Source: Deinandra increscens subsp. villosa (lineage: Eukaryota; Streptophyta; Magnoliopsida; Asterales; Asteraceae). From it: 64,000 bases of DNA. The notes beneath the pieces were generated by a model. It did no database searches. It was not told the DNA's origin and saw nothing but the letters and a program-made list of their open reading frames with translations. This document shows, in pieces, positions 11,788 to 23,641 of this stretch. Positions within the stretch are counted from its first letter, which is position 1. Each line of letters starts with the position of its first letter. Location: NCBI GenBank assembly GCA_039602395.1, contig JBCNJP010000017.1, positions 93,038,713-93,102,712 on the forward strand, read 5' to 3'. The translations under genes were made by a program, and so were the position numbers.

Positions 11788-12699
11788 TTTGGGTGTTTGC
11801 GGTCCGATTTTACCGTTTTTTAGGTCAAATCGTAAGTCGTACCGTTAATAACGGTTTCTTTTTTGTTATACAAATTAAAACCGTTAATAACGGTTTCTTT
11901 TCTGTTATACAAATTAAAACCGAACCGTTTAAATTTAAAACCGAAACCAAATGGAACTGTTACTAACGGTTTGGTTCCAGTTTGATTTCACGGTTTACAT
12001 AATCTACTACGGAAATTCAGATCATTAATCAAATTCAAATTACTAACACATGTTTTGTAATTTTTAATTCCTTTTCATGCTTATTTAAAATTATATTTAC
12101 CAAGATGTACAAGAATTTCATCAACACATAAGGAACATTTGAGAAAATCTTATTAACACAATTGATAACTCTCTAGCTATAATGATGATTAGTTATGACG
12201 AGGATCAGTATACATAATCGCAAACAAAAAACACACACACAAAAGAATGAACTAAAATTGCTAAACAAACAAACATCATTCCTGAAAGTTTGTCTTGCTC
12301 ATAGATGGGAAGTCAGCTCAATGCTCAAACACTCAATTAACGTTTGGAAGTTGGAACTTAGAATTTTGGCTTAGAGGATAGATTGGGATTCCAATTTCAG
12401 TTCAATTACCATAACACATCTCAATTCGTCCAATTTTGTTTTGATATATTACATATACAATTAACTATATTTAATATGAATGTTTCAAAATTTAGAAATG
12501 TAAAAATCATATGATCTGGTCCGATTTTGTACGGTTTAAAATATTTGAAACCACAAACCAAACCATTCGTTACGGTTTGGAATTTTTTAAACCGACCGAC
12601 CGAAAGTCTAGCAAAAGAGCCGACCGTACGTAAAACTAAACCAATGATCGGTTTGGGCGGTTTCATGGTTCCAAACCAAATCGTGAACACCCCTAAACT
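11788..12699. mobile_element. Possible non-autonomous hAT-type relic with a 39-bp tandem repeat
   Basis: The left edge GGGTGTTTGCGGTCCGATTT resembles the reverse complement of the right edge (AGGGGTGTTCACGATTTGG). The interior is rich in 'aaccgttt' and 'ggtttggtt' words. A 39-bp unit starting ccgttaataacggtttc is repeated twice in tandem (11842-11919). No clear 8-bp duplication was found, so the element class and exact ends are tentative. Confidence 0.35.
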
Positions 12700-12906
12700 A
12701 CGTTGTATAATGTTTGAAATTCAGCTCTTAAATAAAATACTATTTTTTAATCTTTCAAGTTGGTGGTCTATATAGCAGAGGCTTTGCTTCTAGGAAGTAG
12801 ATATATGTTGGTAGGTTTCAGATCTAAACATGAATAAATGAACAAGTGTAATATACGAGTGTAGTTTAGGAGTAGCAATATGATAGATTGCTGTAAAAAA
12901 CTAAAG

Positions 12907-13244
12907 GCAAATTAGATTTCAATAATCCATAAACTATGATTTATTGGCCGATGTAAAGTATTTGTTTGGTCAATAATAGTTTCAACTTTCATTTTGTTAT
13001 CTAGAATAATCCCGGTAGCATAATTATCATACATTTACACTTAATTTCTGCCTCGTAATGATGACTTTGAACAAAATGAAGAAATATAAAAGCAAAACAA
13101 GTAGAAATCAAATGTAAATGTATGATTATTATGTTACTATAATTGGCCTTGAAAACAAAAATGAAAGTCAAAACCGCTATTAGCCAAACAAATAGTTTAA
13201 ATTATTATCGGTCAATAAGTTGTAATATTAAAATCCAATTTGTC
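12907..13244. mobile_element. Foldback MITE (~338 bp)
   Basis: The whole segment is an imperfect inverted repeat. Starting words such as 'caaattagattt', 'atttgtttgg', 'gactttcatttt' and 'catacatttaca' recur in reverse complement in the second half. The loop falls near 13075. No ORF. The target duplication is not resolved. Confidence 0.6.
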
Positions 13245-16200
13245 AAAAAAAAAATAGTATATCTATATGAAAAATAGTTTTGTATTATTGTTTGAAAGAA
13301 TTTCTTGTGAACAAAGCATAACAATGGCATCGCTTCATGCATGCGCCCTCTTCTTTTTCTTTATCATGGCCTTTAAATATATTCATTTATTTGGAGTTAA
13401 TTTTGTGGTTTATTTATATTACAAGTTTGGTATCCGGGTTTTGGTACCTAGTTCAGTCAAATATAACATATATGTTTTTTATGGTACCCACATATTTTAT
13501 ATTTTCTTTTGTAAAAAACACAAATTTATCCTTTCTAATATTAAAAAGTAAATAAAATAAAATCTAAGACATTGCAGGCCCATTTAATTTAATTTAATAT
13601 AAAATAAAATAAAATGTTTTAAATAATGAGTTTCACTTTATGACAATGTTGCTAACAATTTATGAACTTAAAAGGTCTCATGACGAATAAGGAAATACGA
13701 AAGATGTGAAAGAAATGTTATGATACTAGAATAGAACCCTGTATTATACGGGTTGAATGATTAAAAATATATATAATTGATAATTTCATACTCTTCTTAT
13801 TACCAGAATAACCTATTACATCACATTAAATAAAGAGTTAAAATTATAATTCATCATATGGTAATGGTGACTTTACCAACAACATTTAGAGCACATGTCT
13901 CTACTTGTATACTAGTCAGTAACCCAGGTAAATACCTGAGGCTGTGACTTTGTTTTTTGATTTGTTCACCATCATTCGTTGATTAAAACCTAAGCAATAT
14001 GGATCCAGTTTTGTTGGGTTTTCTGTCACGAATCCAAAGCAATTTACGGATCAAATTTTTGTTGAGAAATAAAAGAGATATGATGAATTAAAGTTGTGTT
14101 ATTTTAAAAATAAATATATATATGGATAGTTTTTATGTGAAAAGAATTTAATTTTCTATTGAATTATTTAATTTAAAAATCTCACAAATTGACACATAGG
14201 ATTTATCCTATGTGGCACACTTTAAAAAATGACATTTGTACTTTAAAAACTTGTGTTTAATAGTAGTATATAGATAGATTTGAAAATGATTGTTAAAAAA
14301 AATAATCTAACCCAGAATAGCAACTAACATTAATTTATGATTTAACAAACTTGAGACTGTAAGTCTTTGAAGAAAGTTAGGTGAGTATAAAGTTTGATCA
14401 AGATTATAATGAACACATATAAAATCTAAATTATAATCAATATTATAATGTTATATCAATAAAAAATATTATTTTGGTATAAATTAGGAAACTTACAATT
14501 GAATTAGTCATCATGTTTAAAATTCTCAAATTGGATGAACATTGATCATTTGATATGGTAGAAAAATATTTAATATTGGATCTTATGAACATGATTTTTG
14601 TCGTGTGTGAATTTCTTTATAAAAAGTATCATCCACAATGTTGATTGAATCTGTAAAATAATATTAGGTATTCAATTATTAAAATATTAAATATGTTTTG
14701 CTCAATTATATTTCAAAACACATTAAATAAGTTTTTTAAGTATTTTATAAGTTTTTTTTATATATTTAATAAAATAAAAATAATAATAGTTTATAAAAAT
14801 ATAATTTTAAATCAAAATAAGATGAAAATTAATATATGGTCGTCATAATTTCATAATATAAATAAATACAAATATATCATGATTAATTATAAAATAGGTT
14901 ATAATTTTCAATAAAAAAGATTTAATTAGGGACTAGATTTGGGTGGGAAAGCTTTTGTGAGAATGAATATAGTGTTGACATGTGTCAACAGTTGTAATCA
15001 TTTATTAGAGTAGGAATAAATATTAGTTATTGGGGGCAATAACTAAATAGAATCTCAATAAATATTAACTATTATAATTGGAGAATAATAATTGAGAATG
15101 AAATTTAATTTCTTTTCATACAATTGAGTTTTATTACTTTTCATGTCATATATTATGTATTATGTTTGATCAAATATTTAATGACATGTTAAAATATATA
15201 CCTAAATCATATATTTTATAAACATGTGAATTGTTGGATTTATTTCATTGCGATAATATTTTATAGAATGCTACAACTTGTTTATCCTCATAACATATAT
15301 TTCTACTATTTGTCCATAACACTTTGAAAAAAATCAGATAATTGAGATTCCCTGAGCTCCCAGGTTTTACCACCCGGCTGCTTGCGGAGGTGGATTTTTA
15401 CTGAAATGAACTTAACTGGTGTAAATACTCCTCGGGTTTTCCGGTGGATTTGTTGACCGCTAAAAAAAATGTTTTTTGTTAAATTAAAACCCATTTAGTT
15501 AATAAATGGTTTTTATTAATTAAGATGAGTGTATCTTTTTCCGACCAAATTTTAAATTAGGGGATTAAAATTAGATCGTCATATTAAGGGGTTAGATCAA
15601 ATAGAATTAGAAAACACTGCACTTTTAAAAAAAATTGTTTTTTTATATATCAATACTATACTTAAATTAAAATGGAAAAAATACTCAGTTTTATGGTGTA
15701 ATTTTATAAAAAATAATGTCGTATGAAAAAATTATGAAAATCTAAAAAAAGTAGGGGAAACTAAAAAAAAAGTCAACAAAATATACTATACAAAAATATA
15801 CATTTCCATCTCTTATTTTTCTTCTATTTTATTGTACTTTAATCTCAACCATTGATTTATATAATTAATGGATCAGATCTCCTCCTATTTTTTTTAAGAC
15901 AAAATGTATTTTTTACTGGATCAAATCCCGTCATATTAAAACTAAAAAAAAAGAGTTTTTACGAATTTATGCATTCTAGTACCTCAAAACCCTTTCTTAA
16001 AATTAAATGAGGTGTCGTCATTTATTGAATAACTTAAAACGGTTTACACGAACCCCTAGAAGTGCTGACCTCAGTCATACATCTAGGTGTACGTGTGTTG
16101 GGACGAGGTAGATCTTGATATGCGAGAGTCTTTTGGTGATCTAGAGATTTTAGTTTTAGATAGATTCACTAAGAGTAAGGATAAATGAAACAATCTATTT

Positions 16201-17065
16201 TGATAAATGTATCAACTTTAGTTTAAAGGGCTTAATAATGAGGAAATTATTACATTTTTCCTGAAAGTCTCATTACTCACTCTTATTTTAATTGGGTAGA
16301 TGTTTTCTTTTTATTATAATTTTTTTAAAATGCTTTTTATAAATATTATCTATTTTTTAATATCAATTTAATGAAAAACTCTATCAAGTTTCTTTTTATT
16401 ACAATTTATATAAAATGTTTTTTATAAATATTATCTACTTTTTTTGACAACAATTTATTGAAAATTTTATTTTATTACTTTTTTTACAAAAGGCCTTTTT
16501 TATAAATATTACCTAATTCTTTTGTAGATGTTTTCCTTTGATTTTTTTAATTGGATTTTTTCTGACGTTCTCGACACAGATTACTCTTAACTAATTATTT
16601 TATTATACTTGATTTACCCACTAGAATATATATTATAGCGAACCTATTTTAACTACATAGATGTTCTATTTTTATTACGAAACATTTCTCACTCATTTTT
16701 AATGGGTTTCGATTTTTTTAAATATGCACTCAGCTCTCACGTTATCACGACGAAAGTTCAATTCGACGATGTACGTTATTACTGATCACTTAGACCCTGG
16801 AATTTTTAGACTTGAAGGATGTCAATATTGTACGTAGTGAGTACTTTACATCTTTTTAACATATTTTCTTACATGTTTTTTTATATTATTCTACTTTTAT
16901 TTATTAATGAGGTAATAATTACATATCTTTTTTTTTTTTCCAAAATTGGTATAATTTAAAATTTTATTTACCAAAATAGGTGATTTGAAAAATATTTATC
17001 AAAATGAGTATTTTTTTAAATACACTTTCTTACTCTTACTCTTATCAGTTACAATAAATTTTTTA
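13245..17065. other. AT-rich intergenic DNA, no gene seen
   Basis: About 3.8 kb of very AT-rich sequence without a convincing coding exon. About 15640-15780 shares words with 54830-54985 (tttatggtgtaatttt...ataaaaaataat...agtcaaca), so it is a partial copy of the same dispersed repeat. Three degraded tandem copies of an ~85-bp AT-rich unit containing 'ttttataaatattatct' lie at 16304-16525. Confidence 0.6.
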
Positions 17066-17565
17066 NNNNNNNNNNNNNNNNNNNNNNNNNNNNNNNNNNN
17101 NNNNNNNNNNNNNNNNNNNNNNNNNNNNNNNNNNNNNNNNNNNNNNNNNNNNNNNNNNNNNNNNNNNNNNNNNNNNNNNNNNNNNNNNNNNNNNNNNNNN
17201 NNNNNNNNNNNNNNNNNNNNNNNNNNNNNNNNNNNNNNNNNNNNNNNNNNNNNNNNNNNNNNNNNNNNNNNNNNNNNNNNNNNNNNNNNNNNNNNNNNNN
17301 NNNNNNNNNNNNNNNNNNNNNNNNNNNNNNNNNNNNNNNNNNNNNNNNNNNNNNNNNNNNNNNNNNNNNNNNNNNNNNNNNNNNNNNNNNNNNNNNNNNN
17401 NNNNNNNNNNNNNNNNNNNNNNNNNNNNNNNNNNNNNNNNNNNNNNNNNNNNNNNNNNNNNNNNNNNNNNNNNNNNNNNNNNNNNNNNNNNNNNNNNNNN
17501 NNNNNNNNNNNNNNNNNNNNNNNNNNNNNNNNNNNNNNNNNNNNNNNNNNNNNNNNNNNNNNNNN
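17066..17565. other. Assembly gap of exactly 500 N
   Basis: A round number of unknown bases, which usually marks a scaffold join of unmeasured size. The true distance, and even the adjacency of the flanks, is not established by this sequence. ORFs spanning it are artefacts. Confidence 0.98.
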
Positions 17566-18290
17566 AAGTTCTCCAAAGTTAGGAGGTTTTCAAAAATTTA
17601 CCCTCTAATTTTTGGAGATTCAAGACAGTTACCGAAGATTCAGCAAGAACCAGTTCTTTCAAAAGAAGCAAGTCATTGAGAATCCTCCATCTCATTAACT
17701 TGTTCATTTCAAGAAGTTCGAGCTGATGCTGATCAAGAGGAAGTCCCAAGTGCCCGTTATGAAACCCAATGAAGATTTCTGCGGAAAGAATCTTCATCAG
17801 CATCTATGCCAGCCAGTCAAGAAAAGGAATTTCAAAGATTGAAGACATTTAATATCACAAGCCTAGGGGAAGATTATAGAGGCTAAATTATGAGGCTTGT
17901 AATATTAAATAAGTTGGGCTGGGCTTAGAGGGTTTAACTAGATTAGTAGGCTAGTTTATGATTGGGCTTGGGTTTACTATTGGGTTTATGATCCAAAAGG
18001 GGCCCAATAGTAAACCCAATGGGGGTCTATATATAGACTACTTGACCTCCTCATTTAGGGCGCGAGTTTACGATTTAGAGAGGGCAGCCAAGGTGTTTAC
18101 GATCACAAGGTGTGTTCACGATCGTAAACCCGTGAGAGAGGAGTTTACGATTACAAGTGTTGTACCCGAAAAGTTTTCTTGTGTGTAAAGATCAAGCTTT
18201 TATTGTTTATATCATCGTATTCTTGTGTTCTCTTCATCTTTTTTCTTGAATCGGTCTTGTACAAGGATTCCGCACTTGTACTAGATTAAA
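17566..18290 (+). mobile_element. Probable LTR-retrotransposon 3' end (LTR-like), truncated at the gap
   Basis: After the gap the sequence has retroelement-end features: a purine-rich tract (cctaggggaagattatagag, about 17861-17880), then a stretch with a TATA-like 'ctatatatagacta' (near 18029) and a T-rich leader ending near 'cttgtactagatt'. A hairpin pairs 'atttaatatcacaagcct' with 'aggcttgtaatattaaat' around the purine tract. The matching 5' LTR is not in the window, so class and limits are unproven. Confidence 0.35.
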
Positions 18291-18299
18291 ATATCATAA

Positions 18300-18487
18300 A
18301 CGGTTGTGATTTCGGACCTACAGTATCCATATCCGAATAAACCAAACCGAATTGTGAATTTGGTTTACGGTTTGGTTTTCAACCGTAACTGAATTGTGAA
18401 TTCAGTTTACGGTTCGGTTATGGTTTTGTGTTTTGTTCTTATTTGGTTTATTCGATTTATTTAGTTATCCGTTTAAAACCAAATAAG

Positions 18488-18527
<40 letters not shown>

Positions 18528-19043
18528 GTATATTTATTTATATTAATTTATAAACCATTTAACCATTTAAGTTAAGCCCACTTATGACTTATCCACAATC
18601 CAACTAAATACGCATCCATGGTTTTTTTAGGGTAAAACAAATTTGTCGTAAAAAGTAGTAATCGATTTATCGTCTTCTCCTTTTCCACTCTACCAAAAAC
18701 AAGAGCCTACCTTGGTTGTAGGTATTTTGGTTGTATATCAGATTATGGTTTTAAACTCTGGGGATATGTTAAAGATGTTTGTTCTTTGTTTATTTTATTT
18801 GTTAGCAAAAAATACGCAATATATGTTATTTGGTGAATACGGTTTATACGGTTTGAATAAGATTTATTCGGTTCTCAACCAAAACCGAATCGTATTGAAT
18901 ATGGTTTATTCGATTCGGTTTGTAAGCTTTTCAATATGGTTTGGTTTGGTTTGGTTATGGTTATCATAAAAAAAAACTTCCAACCAAATAAACCGAATCG
19001 AATAAACCAAATAAACCGTAAACCAAACCATTGAACACCCCTA
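18300..19043. repeat. Repeat rich in 'aaccaaaccg' words, with (TA)n microsatellite
   Basis: The right edge, ccattgaacacccctac, resembles hAT-type element ends. The interior repeats 'ggtttattcg' and 'ggtttacggtttggtt' words. A (TA)n then (TATG)n microsatellite lies near 18488-18532. The left end is not recognisable. Confidence 0.35.
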
Positions 19044-19134
19044 CTTCGATGAATGGTTCCCACGAAGGTTTGTTTTTGTGCGGCGCCGCAGGTGGCCTAG
19101 TGGTGGCACTACGCTTGCCCGCAGCCCACGTAAT

Positions 19135-20315
19135 TGTTGGGTTTTACAATGGATATCCGGGTTGCCCAATTTAATTTTATTACCGAATAATTAAGGGTAA
19201 ATATCTAAAACCAGATACGCAGCGGAAAAACTTTTACAATGTGAATGATGTAAAAACCTTACACAGGATCTGATCACCGTGTACATGTAAACACATAAAA
19301 TAAATAATTACCTAAATATCTAAAGCGAGTTAGATATACCTTGGTGGAATCCGAACACTCGTTCGAGACACCGAGATTCGACGAACTGGTGCTAGGTTGA
19401 ACAGTGACGCCAAATTCAAAACGTTGAGACAAATCTTCGACAACGTGAGAAGACGGCAACTCAGGCACCGAGATCGCATTCAACGGGCGAATCTTAAGCG
19501 ACGACGGTGAAGAAACAGTGTCGCGTATCGCGACACCCTGATGCGAGAAGCCGAGATAGTCCCAAAGACAATATCCGCGGCGGCGCGTGGCGGTGGCGGA
19601 GGCAACACATTGGCGGCAGCCGGATAAAGCGGCGCCGACCACGTGGTCGGTTTCTCATAAACGGCGGCGATCGGGGCTGAGAACAACGGTCTCGGTGGCA
19701 CCGGCAGGGCCAAGATCACCTCACGATGATCAGTCGGCGGTGGCGCGACGGCAGCAGCAGCGGTGGCAGTCGCAGATGCGGCGGCGACAGCCGCTCTCTC
19801 TTCGGCGGCTTGAACTCGAGCAATGATGACGACTGCTTCGAGGCGGGCTTTGTGGCGGAAAGTCGTTGGTCCATCGGAAGGGCGTCGACGACGGTGGTGG
19901 TTGGCGGTCGGCGGTCCGAGGGAGAGAGGGAGAGCGACGACGAGTGAGAGAGAGTAAGAGATTAGGGTTTTGCCTTTTTTCTTATGCCACACTTAATGGC
20001 CTCGCATTTTCTTAAAAAGATCACTTGGCCCTTTAACAGGTAAAATGCCCAATGACTAGCCCATTGCACGCTAACCCAATTAATTGTTAATCAAGTAACA
20101 ATTAAATAATACGTCTAAACTTCATAAACCGTTTTACGATGAATATTTGTTTCGTCACATTTTTAAATAAATAAATATTATTTATTTATTTTCGTTTGTT
20201 TACTAGTTAATTATTAATAATTATTTAATCGTTCATTGACCTCAGTGTAACTCTAACGGGTCAGTGTCGGGTCGGTTACATTTAACTATCGAGTCAGGAC
20301 ACATAATATCCAACA
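19135..20315 (-). mobile_element. Solo LTR, 1181 bp, with GC-rich transcribed-type region
   Basis: Bounded by TGTTGG and CCAACA and flanked by the perfect 5-bp duplication gtaat (19130-19134, 20316-20320). This is the signature of an LTR element reduced to one LTR. A GC-rich block at about 19330-19950 contains a 170-codon open frame on the minus strand (19992-19480). A CT-rich leader-like tract (19990-19925) precedes that block on the same strand. The frame is Ala/Pro/Arg-rich, has no recognisable domain and is probably not a protein gene. Confidence 0.75.
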
Positions 20316-20613
20316 GTAATCCCCACCGCACCTTGCGGTGCATGTATTGTGGTTACCCGTAGATCCTAGTTCTCCTAACAAATTGGTAAAGTAATTGAAA
20401 TTAATATGATGCTACATTTAAGCTAAAACTACCCGCGTCGTGGGGCTTTTGCCATAGACCTGGGCAAATTTGATGATGTGGCAGCCCTTGTGAAGGGCTT
20501 TGCAGTGAAGGGCTTTGCAGTGAAGGGTGTTGCCCTTGGCTACGGGCAATGAAGGGCTCTGGTTTTTCTTTTCCTTTCACACACACAACATAATACTTAA
20601 TAATATTTAAATA
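20316..20613. other. Short intergenic spacer with small tandem repeat
   Basis: Contains a hairpin (accgcaccttgcggtgca, near 20326) and a short direct repeat of 'gtgaagggctttgca' near 20490-20530. No gene seen. Confidence 0.4.
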
Positions 20614-21181
20614 TGTGACACCCACTTCCAGACTTGGCTCCAGAAGGGGTCACGAATCGGATTTACTCATGAACACAAGGTAATAACAGAGATTACTAAG
20701 CAGCGGAAATTTGAAACTTTTATTTATTTGCCAAGTACTACAAAGTAAGAGATAATTTACATAAGAAAATACTATCTGTCACTACGTTTTATTGCTATAA
20801 CTATGCCAGCTTGCCAACACCCTGCTTTCGTCTGATAGCTTGCCCGTCTAATCCCTTATCACCAGGGCCTTCTCATAACTAGTCGAAGCCTCACCCTGAC
20901 CTGACATACATACATTTTTGAAAAAGGTCAGCTTACGCTGGTGAGTTCTATATTTTAAAAGCTTTCCTCGGCATGAGGTTTAAAACCCTTGGACCTGCAA
21001 GATCCCTTTTTCACAGACATTTATCAAGTATAATATATATCACAATTATAAAACACATAATATTCCTTAACATGAAACACCCCCTATAAAACCATTTATC
21101 CCGCTATCCCTTCCTACAACCCCAACATTTATTACCAGTGTAAACCCTGCTAATGTATAAGCAGAGAAACCATCTTTGCGG

Positions 21182-21385
21182 ACTGCCGAGTTTACCCCTT
21201 TAGGGTATTCCCTATAACGGTCAGTTGTCTCGCTTTCCCTTATTTGCTAACTGCCTAGTTTACCCTTCTAGAGCATTCCCTATAACGGACAGTTGCACCG
21301 CCTTCCCCTATTTGCTTACTGCCGAGTTTACCCTTCTAGAGCATTCCCTATAACGGACAGTAGCTTTTTCCCTTTTCTATTTGTA
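21182..21385. repeat. Tandem repeat, three copies of a 68-bp unit
   Basis: Copies start at 21182, 21250 and 21318 with 'actgccgagtttaccc' or a one-base variant, each followed by 'attccctataacgg'. They lie inside the LTR-like interval. Confidence 0.85.
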
Positions 21386-22538
21386 GTGGTCTCTAATCCC
21401 ATTGAGCAACACTACCTCCTAACTCCCTCTGTACTACTACCCGCCCCTTAAATAAATACCCAAGAGACTTAAGATTATTAGTAAACAGTGATAAGGTCTT
21501 CATATACTGCAACAAGTGGACATCTCCCAATTTATCGTTAGTGTATGTATACAGGGCGTATCCTCCACACTTCTGATATACTGGGTAACTAATATTATTA
21601 TGTATATATATAGGAAGTACCAGCGGCGTATCCACCACATAATAATAAAGCAAATGCATCACCTGTTCTCATATAATCATACATATTCACTATAACGTTT
21701 ACTAATAATTCCTTTATCACTTGAATATTTAATATCATATCACAGTCATTATAATTATGTTATAACACGTACAATGATTTAATATCATTTTCATAACATA
21801 TCATATATATATTTCTATATATATTATCCCAAAAGCCTTAAACAGTTTATCAATTCAAGATATTTCACGTATATGCATTTCCATAACAGTTCACATATAT
21901 ATATCAATCCAACAATAATTTAATAGTTCAATATATCCATTTATCAATTAGCACCTTAGCAATCTGATATATATTTACTCAAAGGTAATTCAATAGTTCA
22001 GATACGCAACATTTCAGTTATAAATCATTTAGATGCATTTTATAACATTTGTATGTATATCAGCCCGAAAACATTTAAAACATTTAAAATATTTAAGAGT
22101 GGGCTCATAGAACTCACCTTATGTCTTTAACTCGTTACACGAACGGAACTTCCGCAGCGATTCCCGATTTAACCTAATTTGCGTATCGTATGGCGTTAAC
22201 GCAAGATTTTATACAATAAACAATTCCTATGTTTATTTTAACATCTTATTATCTTAATAATATTCAATTATTAAGTTTATCCCTTTAAAGATCAAAATGA
22301 CCAAAATGCCCTTTAGGCAGTTATCCTTTTCTTTTAATGATAACGAGATCTGCGACCCGCGCGTTGCGGCGGGCGAGGCCTCGCTTTCGGGTGTAGTTCT
22401 GTCACCGAGCTCCTTCTGTGGAGGTAGTTAAATGGAACATTTTTCACGTTGTAATTGTCGATAAGAAATCCATTATGTAAAATAGCAGTACACTATATTT
22501 ATGAGAAATTGTAACTAAAAAGAAACATAGAGCATGCA

Positions 22539-22960
22539 TTAATCTAGGCAGTCCGGTACATAATGCCTACTATATTGAGTTCTCATTTTCAAAGACTTGT
22601 ACAAAACATCAACATAAAGATGAAGAGCTGTTGTTGATTTCAACTCCACATTTTCTTCACTTTCTTTCAAATCCAATGGCACCACCTGTTTATTTCAAGA
22701 TAAAACACATATATTGCAATCCATTAGATTTTTAAATACCTACAAACTCTTACCAAAAAATGCTTTCCAGACAATCTCTGAGTACATGCCTGAATTTGCA
22801 TATACATGTAAGACACTGAACATCATCATACCACTTTTATGATGAGTAGAGCTAATATATACATATAAGACATTGGGCATCACCACATCACTTTTAAGAT
22901 GAGTAGAGAAATATACAATTTCATTCACTATTGCCTGAGGCGTGATTTGAGGAAAGGTAC
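22539..22960 (-). pseudogene. Exon-like fragments of unknown origin inside the Helitron-like element
   Basis: Two consecutive minus-strand segments look spliced. One is about 22960-22753, preceded by CAACAG and followed by GGTAAGAG. The other is 22685-22539, preceded by AAACAG and open for 48 codons to a TAA, ending in RHYVPDCLD. The first contains an internal ~57-bp duplication. I do not recognise a protein family. Helitrons often carry host gene pieces, which would explain this. It may also be non-coding. Confidence 0.25.
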
Positions 22961-23465
22961 CTGTTGAAGTTTACATGATGTCATGATCAACACAAACCAA
23001 TACAAATACACATAGACACATATAGCAGGTCTAAAACTTTTTTGAATATGTTATAGGACATGTAAATCTAACCTTAAACATCAAACGGACGTAACTTAAG
23101 GAGAGAGCCTTTGGGAAACTGCATACACAACTAAAATATCAGTGAACTAATGTAACGAATAAGTAATTAAAAGATTAGTGATCTAATGCAATATAAAAAT
23201 AAAGAAACTCATCATCACCCTAAAATAAAAAATAAAAAAAGACCCCATGGAAAGGTACCTGTGAACAATAGTGAAGTAAGGAACCGATGAACAGAACCTA
23301 AAAGAAAGCCAAGTCAAAGGAGGCTTGACGATTCATAGGCTATGAAGCAAAAAGCCATACTTAAAATTTGCAATGCCAAGTTTAATGAAGTAAAATTTGC
23401 ATTCAAGTAGTCTATTCTGCAGACCGAAAACTCCTTTTATTTAAATTATGCACAAATACTTATTG

Positions 23466-23641
23466 TTATAGTAAAGCTCTATTATGGAATTCAATAGGAA
23501 ACAGTTTCCTTTAAGACTGTGCGAAAACTCATTACAACTACAACAAAGAAATTTTTATAGTAAAGCTCTATTATGGAATTCAATAGGAAACAGTTTCCTT
23601 TAAGACTATGTACAAAATCTCATTACAACTGCAACAAAGCA
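23466..23641. repeat. Tandem duplication, 89-bp period
   Basis: 'ttatagtaaagctctatt' starts at 23466 and again at 23555. The copies stay nearly identical through 'caggaaacag'-like words to 'acaacaaag'. A smaller direct repeat of 'catcaagtaaaaaggattcc' lies near 24500-24557. Confidence 0.8.

Noticed and set aside
13267..13555. Plus-strand frames with a signal-peptide-like start (MASLHACALFFFFIMA)
   Set aside because: Hydrophobic Phe/Ile/Tyr-rich translation is expected from AT-rich DNA. No cysteine pattern, splice partner or family resemblance was found.
15306..15494. 62-codon minus-strand frame in somewhat GC-richer DNA
   Set aside because: No domain, no convincing splice sites and no neighbouring exon. 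Left as intergenic.
16985..17608. Long frames on both strands
   Set aside because: They consist of the 500-N gap and are not real.
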